The notes under the pieces were generated by a model, which was given only the letters and a program-made list of their open reading frames with translations, was not told where the DNA came from and did no database searches. Source: Desulfuromonas sp. (GTDB lineage Bacteria > Desulfobacterota > Desulfuromonadia > Desulfuromonadales > BM501). Taken from it: a DNA stretch of 40,246 bases. The translations under genes and the position numbers were made by a program. The stretch lies in NCBI RefSeq assembly GCF_002868845.1, contig NZ_PKUB01000018.1, positions 120,790-161,035 of the forward strand, in the 5' to 3' direction. Below, piece after piece: positions 18,085-26,273 of the stretch; within the stretch, counting starts at the first letter, position 1; every line of letters starts with the position of its first letter.

Positions 18085-19704
18085 CTACAGCCCGAGTTTC
18101 TTGAAGAAGTCGTTCCCTTTGTCATCGACGAGGATGAAGGCGGGGAAGTCCTCGACCTCGATCTTCCACACGGCTTCCATGCCGAGTTCGGGGAAGTCGA
18201 TGCATTCGACCTTCTTGATGTTCTCCTCGGCGAGGACAGCGGCGGGGCCGCCGATGGAGCCGAGGTAGAAGCCGCCGTGCTTGTTGCAGGCGTCGGTGAC
18301 CTGCTGGGAGCGGTTGCCCTTGGCGATCATCACCATCGAGCCGCCGTTGGCCTGGAGCAGGTCGACGTAGGAGTCCATGCGCCCGGCGGTCGTGGGGCCG
18401 AAGGAGCCGGATGCCTTACCTGCAGGGGTCTTGGCGGGTCCCGCGTAGTAGATCGGGTGCTTCTTGAGGTAGTCGGGGAGGGGCTTGCCCGAGTCGAGGA
18501 TCTCCTTGAACTTGGAGTGGGCGATGTCGCGGCCGACGACGATCGTCCCCTTGAGCAGGAGCGGGGCGCCGACTTCGAGCTTGGTGAGGTCGGCGAGGAT
18601 CTCGCTCATCGGCCGGTCCAGGTCGATCTGGGTGCCGTGGCTGTGCTTGCCGCGGTACTGCTCGGGGATGAAGCGGCCGGGGTTGCGGTCCATCTCCTCG
18701 ACGAAAAGGCCGTCGCGGGTGATCTTCGCCTTGATGTTGCGGTCGGCGGAGCAGGAGACCGCCATGCCGACGGGGCAGGAGGCGCCGTGGCGGGGGAGGC
18801 GGATGACGCGGACGTCGTGGGCGAAGTACTTGCCGCCGAACTGGGCGCCGATGCCGAGTTTCTGGGCCGCTTCGAGGAGCTTCGCCTCGAGGGCCGTGTC
18901 GCGGAAGGCACGGCCGTGGTCGTTCCCCTCGCTGGGGAGGCCGTCGAGCTCTTTGGCGGTGGCGAGCTTGACCGTCTTCATGCAGGCGTCGGCGCTGGTG
19001 CCGCCGATGACGAAGGCGATGTGGTAGGGGGGGCAGGCGGCGGTGCCGAGGGTCTTCATCTTGGCGACGAGAAAGTCGTAAAGCTTCTCGGGCGTGAGGA
19101 GCGCCTTGGTCTCCTGGAAGAGCATCGTCTTGTTGGCGCTGCCGCCGCCATTGGCCATGAAGAGGAACTTGTAGGCCTCGCCCTCGGTCGCCATGATGTC
19201 GATCTGGGCCGGCAGGTTGGTGCCGGTGTTCTTTTCCTTGTACATGTCCAGAGCGACGGTCTGGGAGTAGCGCAGGTTCTCCTCGGTGTAGGTCTTGTAG
19301 ACCCCCTGAGAGAGGTACTCGGCGTCGTTGGCGCCGGTCCAGACGTTCTGGCCCTTCTTGGCGACCATGGTGGCGGTGCCGGTGTCCTGGCAGAGGGGGA
19401 GTTCAAAGTTGGCGGAGATTTCGGCGTTGCGCAGGAAAGCCATCGCTACCCCCTTGTCGTTCATCGACGACTCGGGGTCCCGCAGGATCTTCGCGACCTG
19501 CTCGTTGTGCTCGGGGCGCAGCATGAAGGAGACGTCCTTCATCGCCTGGTTGGCGAGGACGGTGAGGGCTTCGGGGTCGACCTTGAGGACGTCCTGGCCG
19601 TCGAAGCTGGCGACCGAAATGAACTTCTCCGAGCCTTCGATCTTGTAGTACTTGGTCTCGTCCTTTGCCAGCGGGAAAGGATCCTGGTACGTGAAATCCG
19701 GCAT
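18085..19704 (-). CDS. fumA: Class I fumarate hydratase (4Fe-4S)
   Basis: This 539-residue protein is a single-chain class I fumarase, which hydrates fumarate to L-malate in the TCA cycle with an oxygen-sensitive 4Fe-4S cluster. The three cluster cysteines fall at C105 ([11 protein letters not shown]), C224 ([12 protein letters not shown]) and C318 ([16 protein letters not shown]), the same numbers as in E. coli FumA. The C-terminal swivel domain carries [20 protein letters not shown] and [16 protein letters not shown] chose the ATG at 19704 because AAAGGAG lies just upstream and it gives [10 protein letters not shown], a natural N-terminus; a longer frame upstream has no support. In Desulfuromonas/Geobacter metabolism this enzyme serves acetate oxidation. 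A strong promoter lies 74 bases upstream. Confidence 0.95.
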   Translation of the reverse strand: MPDFTYQDPFPLAKDETKYYKIEGSEKFISVASFDGQDVLKVDPEALTVLANQAMKDVSFMLRPEHNEQVAKILRDPESSMNDKGVAMAFLRNAEISANFELPLCQDTGTATMVAKKGQNVWTGANDAEYLSQGVYKTYTEENLRYSQTVALDMYKEKNTGTNLPAQIDIMATEGEAYKFLFMANGGGSANKTMLFQETKALLTPEKLYDFLVAKMKTLGTAACPPYHIAFVIGGTSADACMKTVKLATAKELDGLPSEGNDHGRAFRDTALEAKLLEAAQKLGIGAQFGGKYFAHDVRVIRLPRHGASCPVGMAVSCSADRNIKAKITRDGLFVEEMDRNPGRFIPEQYRGKHSHGTQIDLDRPMSEILADLTKLEVGAPLLLKGTIVVGRDIAHSKFKEILDSGKPLPDYLKKHPIYYAGPAKTPAGKASGSFGPTTAGRMDSYVDLLQANGGSMVMIAKGNRSQQVTDACNKHGGFYLGSIGGPAAVLAEENIKKVECIDFPELGMEAVWKIEVEDFPAFILVDDKGNDFFKKLGL

Positions 19705-19756
19705 CTCTTCTCTCCTTTGCATTGTTATGGACATCGGACGGCTCAAATGCCGTCAA

Positions 19757-19785
19757 TTGTATCAATTCCAGCGCAGCATTATATA
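19757..19785 (+). promoter_or_regulatory. Possible plus-strand promoter toward the thiolase
   Basis: TTGTAT at 19757-19762 and TATATA at 19780-19785 are separated by 17 bases. The -10 box overlaps the fumarase -10 box on the other strand. It would drive the thiolase gene about 110 bases downstream. Confidence 0.35.
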
Positions 19786-19806
19786 GAAAGCGTATACACT
19801 TGTCGA
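19778..19806 (-). promoter_or_regulatory. Probable fumarase promoter with palindrome in the spacer
   Basis: On the minus strand TCGACA (19801-19806) and a perfect TATAAT (19778-19783) are separated by exactly 17 bases. Inside the spacer and into the -35 box lies the near-palindrome AAGCGTATACACTT (19788-19801, 12 of 14 positions symmetric around GTATAC), placed where a repressor would block polymerase. Confidence 0.55.
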
Positions 19807-19901
19807 CACCTGGCTGAGGCCAAAAATGAAAATTTTCTCGTTTCTGTTACTGTTGTAGGAAGGAGACTCATTAACGAGGTTGTCGGGTGGGGAGGAATGC
19901 C

Positions 19902-21158
19902 ATGGACATTGAAGCGCGGAAGAGGGTGGCGGTGGTCGGGGGAATGCGAACCCCCTTTGTCAAGGCCGGAACGGCGTTCAGCGACCTGTCCCAGTTGACG
20001 CTTTCATCCCACGCGGTGCGGGGGCTGCTCGATCGTTTTCCGGTCAGGGCGGAGGACGTCGATCTGCTCGTCTGGGGCCGCGTCCTTCATGACCCGCGGA
20101 TTTCCAATCTGGCTAGAGAGATCGTCTTCGACCTCGGCCTGCCTCCTTCGATTCGGGCTCACCTGGTTTCCAACAACTGCATCACGAGCATTCACGCCAT
20201 TACCGACGTGGCCGACGCCATTGAGCAGGGGCGGTCGGACATCGGCGTCGCTGGCGGGGTCGAGTCGATGTCCACCGTCCCGGTCCTTTTCGGGCAGGAG
20301 GCGGGGGCCATCTTCCTGCGGGCGGGCATGGCGAAGAGCGCAGGGGAGCGTTTCAAGAGTCTGCTTCGCCTGCGTCCACGCCATCTCTTCCCCGAACCCC
20401 TCTCTTTCAAGGAGCCGTCTACGGGGCTGACCATGGGCCAGCACGCCGAAGTCACCGCCAAGGAGTGGAATGCCTCCCGCCGAGAGCAGGACGAAATCGC
20501 CCTCGCGAGCCACCACCGGGCGGCCGCGGCAACCGTCGACGGGCGCCTGAAGGCGGAGATCCATCCTCTGCGGGGGATCGACCAGGACACTATCGTCCGA
20601 GGCGGTACGAGCCTGGAGAAGCTGGCGGGCCTGAGACCGGGCTTCGATCGCTCGGAGGAAGGAACGATCACCGCCGGTAACAGCAGCCCCTTGACCGACG
20701 GGGCCGCCGCGGTGCTCCTCATGTCGGAGGAGCGGGCCGCCGCCGAAGGGCTGAAGCCCCTGGCCTTTGTCAAAGCCGTCGAATATGCCGCCATCGATCC
20801 CGCCGAAGGCCTGCTCATGGCTCCCGCGGTGGCGGTGCCCCGCCTGCTGCAACGGGTCGGCCTGACCCTCGACGACATGGACATCGTCGAGGTGCACGAG
20901 GCCTTCGGCGCCCAGGTGGCCTGCAACCTCGCGGCCTGGGAAAAGGGCTGGAAGGAGCCGGCCATCGGCGGCGTGGACCGGGAAAGGCTCAACCCCCTGG
21001 GCAGTTCCATTGCCGTCGGGCATCCCTTCGGGGCCACCGGCGCTCGCATTGTCTCCACCCTGGCGGGGGAGATGGCACGGCGCGGCAGCCGCTACGGCCT
21101 CGTTTCGGTCTGCGCCGCCGGGGCGATGGCGGCGGCGATGATTCTCGAAAGCCCCTGA
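19902..21158 (+). CDS. Acetyl-CoA acyltransferase (thiolase)
   Basis: This 418-residue thiolase would cleave 3-ketoacyl-CoA or condense two acyl-CoA in the cytoplasm. The nucleophilic cysteine is C93 in SNNCITSIHAITDVADAI. The second-site motifs are GGVESMSTVP, VHEAFGAQVACNLAAWEKG, the His in GHPFGATGARIVSTL and the Cys in VSVCAAGAMAAAMILE. The sequence resembles the FadI-type branch by its long middle loop, but whether it serves fatty-acid breakdown or synthesis of ketoacids is not clear. I chose the ATG at 19902, with GGAGG 6 bases upstream; an in-frame GTG at 19887 is also possible. No fadJ-like partner is next to it. Confidence 0.88.
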   Translation: MDIEARKRVAVVGGMRTPFVKAGTAFSDLSQLTLSSHAVRGLLDRFPVRAEDVDLLVWGRVLHDPRISNLAREIVFDLGLPPSIRAHLVSNNCITSIHAITDVADAIEQGRSDIGVAGGVESMSTVPVLFGQEAGAIFLRAGMAKSAGERFKSLLRLRPRHLFPEPLSFKEPSTGLTMGQHAEVTAKEWNASRREQDEIALASHHRAAAATVDGRLKAEIHPLRGIDQDTIVRGGTSLEKLAGLRPGFDRSEEGTITAGNSSPLTDGAAAVLLMSEERAAAEGLKPLAFVKAVEYAAIDPAEGLLMAPAVAVPRLLQRVGLTLDDMDIVEVHEAFGAQVACNLAAWEKGWKEPAIGGVDRERLNPLGSSIAVGHPFGATGARIVSTLAGEMARRGSRYGLVSVCAAGAMAAAMILESP

Positions 21159-21217
21159 TCCCGGGGGGGCACGGAGTCCTGGAGGAGCGAAGGGAATCTA
21201 CTCCTTAGAACGGTCGG

Positions 21218-21258
21218 CGGGAAACAATGGCACCCAAGGTTGTTGTTTCCCGTTTTTT
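21218..21258 (+). terminator. Rho-independent terminator after the thiolase
   Basis: CGGGAAACAA at 21218-21227 pairs perfectly with TTGTTTCCCG at 21243-21252 and six T residues follow. It lies about 60 bases after the thiolase stop and 95 bases before ilvA. Confidence 0.85.
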
Positions 21259-21353
21259 ATGTTAAGTCACACATTTGCACCAATCCTGGTCCTTTTCTTT
21301 GTATTTTTCCGTGGTTCTCTGTCTCTGTGGCAGATTCTCCAAGGCTTTAGCTT

Positions 21354-22862
21354 ATGCAAAAGATGCTCAAGCGGATTCTGACCTCACGGGTCTACGAAGC
21401 CGCCGTCGAAACCCCCCTCGAGGAGGCCCCGACCCTCTCCGCCTCCCTGGAGAACAAGGTCCTGCTCAAACGGGAGGATCTGCAGCCGGTCTTCTCCTTC
21501 AAGCTTCGCGGGGCCTACAACAAGATCGCCCACCTTCCCGGGGAAGATCTCCGGCGCGGGGTCATCACCGCCTCGGCCGGAAATCACGCCCAGGGGGTCG
21601 CCTATTCCGCCAGGATGCTGGGGATTCCGGCGGTCATCGTCATGCCGGCCACCACGCCACAGATCAAGATCGACGCGGTACGCAGGATGGAGGCCGAGGT
21701 CGTCCTCCACGGAGACAACTATTCCGAGGCGCAGGATCACTGCGACCGCCTGGTCACCGAAAGGGGCATGGCCTTCATCCACCCTTTCGACGATGAGCTG
21801 GTCATCGCCGGACAGGGCACGGTGGCCGACGAACTGGTGCGGCAGACGGCGGGGAGGTTCGACGTGGTCTTCGTCCCCGTCGGCGGCGGAGGGCTGATCG
21901 CCGGCATGGCCGCCTACCTGAAGGCCCTCTGTCCCGAGGTGAGGGTCGTGGGGGTGGAACCCCTCGACAGCGCCGCCATGGCCGCCTCCCTGGAGAAAGG
22001 CCGCCGGGTGCGGCTCGATTCGGTGGGGATCTTCGCCGACGGGGTGGCGGTGCGGGAGGTCGGGAAAGCAAGCTTCGAACTCTGCCGTCGCTACGTGGAC
22101 GAGATCGTCCTCGTCGATACGGACGAAGTGTGCAGCGCCATCAAGGATGTCTACCATGCCACCCGCTCCATCGTCGAACCGGCCGGGGCCCTCGGCGTGG
22201 CGGGGCTGAAGAAGTACGTGCGCCGCGAAGGGGTGCGGGGCAAGACCCTGGTCGCCGTCAACTCCGGGGCCAACATGAATTTCGAAAGGCTGCGCTACGT
22301 GGCTGACCGGACCACCCTCGGCGAGCGCCGCGAGGCCCTGTTCGCTGTCACCCTTCCGGAGGAGCCGGGCTCACTGCGGCGCTTCTGCACGGAGGTGCTT
22401 CAGGAACGCAACATCACCGAGTTCAACTACCGTCTCGCCGGGAGGCGGCAGGCCCATATTTTCGTCGGGATTTCGGTCGGGGACGAGGGGGAACGGTCCT
22501 CTTTCGGGCGGCAGTTGGCCAATATCGGCTTCGAGAGCCTCGACCTGACCGAGAACGACCTGGCCAAGACTCACGTCCGCTACATGGTCGGCGGGCGCTC
22601 CTCGGAGGTCTCCGGGGAGGTGCTGTACCGTTTCTGGTTTCCGGAGCGGCCCGGCGCCCTGACCCGCTTTCTCGCCTCCATGGGGGAGAGCTGGAACATC
22701 TCTCTCTTTCACTACCGGAACCACGGAGGGGATTTCGGCCGGGTCCTCATCGGGCTGGAGATTCCTGCCGAAGACGAGTCCGATTTTCAGGCGTTTCTGG
22801 AAAGGCTCGGCTATCGCTATCAGGCCGAGACGAAGAACCCCGCCTACCGGCTCTTTCTTTAA
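21354..22862 (+). CDS. ilvA: Threonine ammonia-lyase, biosynthetic
   Basis: This 502-residue PLP enzyme deaminates threonine to 2-oxobutyrate, the first step of isoleucine synthesis. The PLP lysine lies in PVFSFKLRGAYNKIAHL. The phosphate-binding glycine loop is VPVGGGGLIAGMAAYLK, preceded by TASAGNHAQGVAYSARMLG. Two C-terminal ACT-like domains at about 325-500 (LFAVTLPEEPGSLRRFC and LYRFWFPERPGALTRFL) mark the long, feedback-regulated form rather than the short catabolic one. The start has a poor ribosome site; ATG at 21363 is an alternative. I looked for a T-box or attenuator in the leader and saw none. Confidence 0.94.
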   Translation: MQKMLKRILTSRVYEAAVETPLEEAPTLSASLENKVLLKREDLQPVFSFKLRGAYNKIAHLPGEDLRRGVITASAGNHAQGVAYSARMLGIPAVIVMPATTPQIKIDAVRRMEAEVVLHGDNYSEAQDHCDRLVTERGMAFIHPFDDELVIAGQGTVADELVRQTAGRFDVVFVPVGGGGLIAGMAAYLKALCPEVRVVGVEPLDSAAMAASLEKGRRVRLDSVGIFADGVAVREVGKASFELCRRYVDEIVLVDTDEVCSAIKDVYHATRSIVEPAGALGVAGLKKYVRREGVRGKTLVAVNSGANMNFERLRYVADRTTLGERREALFAVTLPEEPGSLRRFCTEVLQERNITEFNYRLAGRRQAHIFVGISVGDEGERSSFGRQLANIGFESLDLTENDLAKTHVRYMVGGRSSEVSGEVLYRFWFPERPGALTRFLASMGESWNISLFHYRNHGGDFGRVLIGLEIPAEDESDFQAFLERLGYRYQAETKNPAYRLFL

Positions 22863-23157
22863 GCGCTCAAGGGATTTGGGCTGCGGTTAATTGAAAGGCG
22901 GAGAACCGTAACAGAGGGTCTTTCGGAAGAGCCGGGGCTCAGTCAGCCTCGTCTCTTTTTGTCAACACCCATCCACTCCGCTTCGGCGGCGGCGAAAAGG
23001 GGGAGGGATTGAAAACAAGAGGGCCCGATTTTTTTTGCGGCTTTGCGTCTTGAGAGAGCATAGCGAACGGGCGTGAGGCAGCTTTTCCGGTTCTTGTTTT
23101 ATTGGTATTCTGCGCCGTGTATCCTATCCCTTGCAACCATTTTAATCCCGTGCGGAA
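22863..23157. other. Intergenic region between ilvA and the isc operon
   Basis: No gene is visible here. It holds a short stem-loop (GAGCC/GGCTC near 22930), a second small stem (CCGCTTCGGCGG near 22980) and the dispersed repeat copy at 23024-23087 described separately. The rest shows no clear structure. Confidence 0.5.
23024..23087 (+). repeat. Dispersed intergenic repeat, copy A
   Basis: This 64-base stretch is found again, in opposite orientation, at 39211-39274. Both contain TTTGCG and CTTTGCG units, CTTGAG, and an identical 17-base core GCGAACGGGCGTGAGGC. Copy A is flanked by AAAACAAGA and TCTTGTTTT, an inverted pair that may be chance. Confidence 0.75.
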
Positions 23158-23190
23158 ATAATTGACAGAATCGCTCAGGTATGTTAACCA
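23158..23190 (+). promoter_or_regulatory. IscR-type operator overlapping the cysE-isc promoter
   Basis: TTGACA at 23162-23167 is a perfect -35 box; with a 17-base spacer the -10 would be TAACCA (23185-23190). The 25 bases 23158-23182 agree at 21 positions with the E. coli type 1 IscR site consensus as I recall it, including YYGAC on the left and TCRRSTAT on the right. An iscR gene is the second gene downstream, so feedback control is the natural reading. Confidence 0.6.
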
Positions 23191-23286
23191 TATCAGGAAA
23201 TCATGGTTCTGGCCCTGTCTGCTCCGATCAGCTTGGCAAGAGGCAGCCCGGTCTTCAGCATTTCTAACGTCAGAGGAGAATGGCCC

Positions 23287-23988
23287 GTGATCCAGACCCT
23301 TAAAGAGGACTTGAAGGTCGTATTTGAGCGCGATCCGGCCGTACGCAGCGTATTCGAAATCCTTTTCTGTTATCCGGGGTTTCATGCGCTGCTCTTTTAT
23401 CGCCTGGCCCACGGCCTTTGGAGGCGAAACTTCTTCTTTCTCGGGCGCCTCCTCTCCCATATGGGGCGGTTTTTTACCGGCATCGAGATTCACCCCGGCG
23501 CCCGGATCGGGCGGGGGTTCTTCATCGACCACGGCATGGGAGTGGTGATCGGGGAGACGGCGGAGATCGGCGACAACTGCACCCTTTACCACGGCGTGAC
23601 CCTCGGAGGCACCTCCTGGGCCAAGGAAAAGAGGCATCCGACCCTCGGGGACAACGTCGTTATCGGTTCCGGCGCCAAAGTTCTCGGGCCTTTCAGGGTC
23701 GGAGACAACAGCAAGGTCGGTTCCAACTCGGTCGTCGTCAAGGAGGTTCCTGACAACAGCACGGTGGTCGGCGTTCCCGGCCGGATGGTCCTTGCGGCCG
23801 GGCAGAAGGTCGACAGCGCCAGGGCCGACCTGGAGCACGGAGAGCTTCCCGACCCGGTGGCCAAGGCCGTTTCCTGCCTGTTCGACCAGATCCGCACCCT
23901 CGAGGGGAAGCTGCAGGACCTCACCGAGGAACAGGTCCGGCTGCGGAAGCAGTTGGCCGACGCCGAGCAGGCCAAGGAGAACGCCTGA
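23287..23988 (+). CDS. cysE: Serine O-acetyltransferase
   Basis: This protein of 233 residues acetylates serine with acetyl-CoA, the committed step of cysteine synthesis. It has the short N-terminal helical domain followed by left-handed beta-helix hexapeptide repeats. The active-site region is [20 protein letters not shown], then [20 protein letters not shown] and GVPGRMV. The C-terminal end is a charged helix ([20 protein letters not shown]) of coiled-coil character beyond the family core. I chose the GTG at 23287 with AGAGGAG 8 bases upstream; the frame stays open to 23203 but that part does not look like CysE. It heads the isc operon and has 3 bases between its stop and iscR. Confidence 0.9.
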   Translation: MIQTLKEDLKVVFERDPAVRSVFEILFCYPGFHALLFYRLAHGLWRRNFFFLGRLLSHMGRFFTGIEIHPGARIGRGFFIDHGMGVVIGETAEIGDNCTLYHGVTLGGTSWAKEKRHPTLGDNVVIGSGAKVLGPFRVGDNSKVGSNSVVVKEVPDNSTVVGVPGRMVLAAGQKVDSARADLEHGELPDPVAKAVSCLFDQIRTLEGKLQDLTEEQVRLRKQLADAEQAKENA

Positions 23989-23991
23989 CGC

Positions 23992-24423
23992 ATGCGCCTT
24001 TCGACCAAAGCACAGTACGCGGTGCGCGCCCTGGTCAGTCTCAACCTCTTCGACGAGGGCTCGCCGATTTCCATCAAGGAAATCGCGGCCCGCGAGGAGA
24101 TCTCCCTGACCTACCTTGAGCAGCTTTTCGTCAAACTGCGCCGGGGTCACATCGTCAACAGCGTGCGTGGTCCCGGCGGCGGCTACGTTCTGGCCAGGCC
24201 TGCACGGGATATCCGCATCGACCAGATCATCGACAGCGTCGAGGAAACCCTCGTGCCGGTTTCCTGCATGGACGACGACGGCACCTGCAGTTGCACATCC
24301 CAGTGCGTCACGCACAGTGTCTGGCAGGGGCTCGGAGAGCGGATCCGCAACTTTCTGTCCTCCATCACCCTGGAAGACCTCACCCGCGAGGCGCGGGGAA
24401 AAATAGGGCAGGAGCAGTCCTGA
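23992..24423 (+). CDS. iscR: Rrf2-family Fe-S regulator IscR
   Basis: This 143-residue winged-helix regulator carries an Fe-S cluster and represses the isc operon when the cluster is present. The N-terminal helix-turn-helix reads MRLSTKAQYAVRALVSL then SIKEIAAREEISLTYLEQLF. The wing is VRGPGGGYVLARP. The cluster region SCMDDDGTCSCTSQCVTHSVW supplies three cysteines and the histidine with E. coli-like spacing (C-x6-C-x5-C-x2-H, one residue longer in the first gap) plus one extra cysteine. It follows cysE directly and precedes iscS by 94 bases. Presence of the cluster residues favours IscR over CymR, another Rrf2 regulator linked to cysteine. Confidence 0.93.
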   Translation: MRLSTKAQYAVRALVSLNLFDEGSPISIKEIAAREEISLTYLEQLFVKLRRGHIVNSVRGPGGGYVLARPARDIRIDQIIDSVEETLVPVSCMDDDGTCSCTSQCVTHSVWQGLGERIRNFLSSITLEDLTREARGKIGQEQS

Positions 24424-24469
24424 CCGTTTACGGACAAAGATTGTCGCGGGGCCCGGACCCGCCAGCGAA

Positions 24470-24487
24470 TAGACATGACCATGTCTA
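24470..24487. promoter_or_regulatory. Perfect palindrome upstream of iscS
   Basis: TAGACATG and CATGTCTA form a perfect 8-bp inverted repeat around AC, 30 bases upstream of the iscS ATG. It is too short and lacks T residues to be a terminator, so it may be an operator or an RNA processing hairpin. It does not resemble the type 1 IscR site upstream of cysE. Confidence 0.5.
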
Positions 24488-24517
24488 ATAGATGAAGAGA
24501 ACGAGGAGGAAACACCG

Positions 24518-25723
24518 GTGAAAAAGATCTACATGGACAACAACGCAACCACCGCGGTACGCCCGGAGGTGCTCGAGGCGATGCTCCCCTTCTTCTGCGA
24601 GGAGTTCGGCAACCCCTCCAGCGTCCACTGGGCCGGCAGGGCGGTGACCGGAGCCGTGGAAAAAGCCCGGGAGCAGGTGGCGAAGGCCATCAATTGCTCA
24701 CCGGCGGAAATCGTCTTCACGTCCTGCGGCAGCGAGGGTGACAATCACGCCCTGAAGGGGACTGTGGAGGCGCTGCGCGGCAAGGGGAACCACATCATCA
24801 CCACCACGGTGGAGCACCCGGCGGTGCTCAATACCTGCAAGTTTTTGGAAAAACAAGGGGTTGAGGTCACCTACCTCCCCGTGGACCATGACGGGATGCT
24901 CGACCTGGAGGCCCTGGAAAAGGCCATCACCGAGCGCACGATCCTCATCTCGATCATGTGGGGCAACAACGAGACGGGAAACATCTACCCCATCGAGGAG
25001 ATCGGCCGGATCGCCCGCAAGCACAAGGTCCGCTTCCACACCGATGCCGTCCAGGCGATCGGCAGGGTCCCCGTCGACATGGAGAAGGCGGCTGTCGACC
25101 TGCTGGTCATCTCCGGCCACAAGCTCGGGGCCCCCAAGGGGGTCGGCGCCCTCTATATTCGCAAGGGGACCAAGATGACTTCGCTGATCCACGGCGGGCA
25201 CCAGGAGCGCAACCGGCGCGCCGGCACCCACAACGTGCCGAGCATCGTCGCTCTCGGGGCCGCCTGCGAGCTGGCCGTGGCGCACATGGATGAGGAAGCC
25301 CCGCGGCTTAGGAGACTGCGCGACAAGCTACAAGACGGAATCTTCGAGGCGATTCCCGACGTCAAGCTCAACGGCCATCCGGACCTGCGCCTGCCCAACA
25401 CCCTCAACGTCAGCTTCGCCTGGATCGAGGGGGAGTCGCTGCTGCTCAACCTCGACATGAAGGGGATTGCGGCCTCCTCGGGCAGCGCCTGCACCTCCGG
25501 ATCGCTCGAGCCCTCCCACGTCATGGGGGCGATGTGCGTCGAAATCACCCTGGCCCACTCCAGCACCCGTTTCAGCCTCGGTCCCGACAGCACCGAGGAG
25601 GACGTCGACTACGTCCTCGAGGTCCTGCCCCCCATCGTTCAGCGCCTGCGGGAGATGAGTCCTCTCTACAAGCGCGACGGCAGCATGACCTGCGAGCAAT
25701 GCCGGATCATCAAGCGAAAATGA
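24518..25723 (+). CDS. iscS: Cysteine desulfurase (NifS/IscS type)
   Basis: This 401-residue PLP enzyme removes sulfur from cysteine and passes a persulfide to IscU, MnmA and other acceptors. The PLP lysine is K202 in ISGHKLGAPKG. The active-site cysteine is C325 in SSGSACTSGSLEPSHVM, the sequence of group I desulfurases. The start has GAGGAGG upstream. The C-terminus has an extra CxxC (MTCEQCRIIKRK) that could bind metal or hold sulfur. The order cysE-iscR-iscS-iscU places it between cysteine supply and scaffold. It could equally be called nifS; with iscR and iscU nearby I prefer iscS. Confidence 0.95.
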   Translation: MKKIYMDNNATTAVRPEVLEAMLPFFCEEFGNPSSVHWAGRAVTGAVEKAREQVAKAINCSPAEIVFTSCGSEGDNHALKGTVEALRGKGNHIITTTVEHPAVLNTCKFLEKQGVEVTYLPVDHDGMLDLEALEKAITERTILISIMWGNNETGNIYPIEEIGRIARKHKVRFHTDAVQAIGRVPVDMEKAAVDLLVISGHKLGAPKGVGALYIRKGTKMTSLIHGGHQERNRRAGTHNVPSIVALGAACELAVAHMDEEAPRLRRLRDKLQDGIFEAIPDVKLNGHPDLRLPNTLNVSFAWIEGESLLLNLDMKGIAASSGSACTSGSLEPSHVMGAMCVEITLAHSSTRFSLGPDSTEEDVDYVLEVLPPIVQRLREMSPLYKRDGSMTCEQCRIIKRK

Positions 25724-25789
25724 CGAAGAAATGTTGGCGATGCCCGCGGCCGGGCCGGGGCGAACCATCTGCATTAAAAGGAGCCGAAA

Positions 25790-26158
25790 ATGTACACTGA
25801 CAAAGTGATGGACCACTTCACCAACCCCCGCAACGTCGGGGAGATCGAGAACGCCGACGGGGTCGGGGAGGTCGGCAACGCCTCCTGCGGCGACATCATG
25901 AAGATTTTCCTCAAGGTCGAGGACAACGTCATCAAGGACGTCAAGTTCAAGACCTTCGGCTGCGGGGCCGCCATCGCCACCTCCTCCATGGTGACCGAGA
26001 TGGCCATCGGCAAGACCCTCGAGGAGGCCATGGAGCTCTCCAACAAGGCCGTGGCCGAGGCTCTCGACGGCCTGCCGCCGGCCAAGATGCACTGCTCGAA
26101 CCTGGCCGCTGACGCCCTCCACGAGGCGATCAAAAACTACCAGGAAACGCACTCCTAG
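25790..26158 (+). CDS. iscU: Fe-S cluster assembly scaffold IscU
   Basis: This 122-residue scaffold assembles 2Fe-2S and 4Fe-4S clusters from sulfur given by IscS. The three cluster cysteines are C33 (NASCGDIMKIF), C58 (FGCGAAIATSSM) and C102 (KMHCSNLAADAL), and the conserved Asp (D35 in SCGD) is in place. A strong AAAAGGAG site precedes the ATG. It is a plain IscU/NifU-N form with no extra NifU C-terminal domain. HscA/HscB, ferredoxin and IscA are not next to it. Confidence 0.95.
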   Translation: MYTDKVMDHFTNPRNVGEIENADGVGEVGNASCGDIMKIFLKVEDNVIKDVKFKTFGCGAAIATSSMVTEMAIGKTLEEAMELSNKAVAEALDGLPPAKMHCSNLAADALHEAIKNYQETHS

Positions 26159-26190
26159 GCGATGATTGTTCAGGATATGCTTTAACAGGG

Positions 26191-26222
26191 AGAGGGCCTT
26201 CGGGACGTCCGGATTGCCCTCT
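26191..26222 (+). other. Hairpin between iscU and mnmA
   Basis: AGAGGGC at 26191-26197 pairs with GCCCTCT at 26216-26222, and the 18-base loop has a weaker inner pairing around GGACGTCC. Only TCTGTTT follows. It could be a weak terminator that lets some transcripts reach mnmA, or a processing site. Confidence 0.4.
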
Positions 26223-26273
26223 TCTGTTTCATCTGCAAACCGATGAATCTGCCCTTGCGGCAGAACGAATATT

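Noticed and set aside
18004-19998. Long plus-strand frame opposite fumarase
   Set aside because: Fumarase on the minus strand has all cluster cysteines; the plus frame is Gly/Ala/Val/Asp-rich antisense noise that runs through a terminator and promoter.
21280-21345. Another copy of the dispersed repeat before ilvA (TTTCTTTG... CTCTGTCTCTGTGG)
   Set aside because: It is T-rich and looks similar at first sight, but lacks the CTTTGCG units and the 17-base core.
21159-21353. T-box or peptide attenuator upstream of ilvA
   Set aside because: No T-box core, no Ile/Leu/Val-rich leader peptide; the one hairpin present is best explained as the thiolase terminator.
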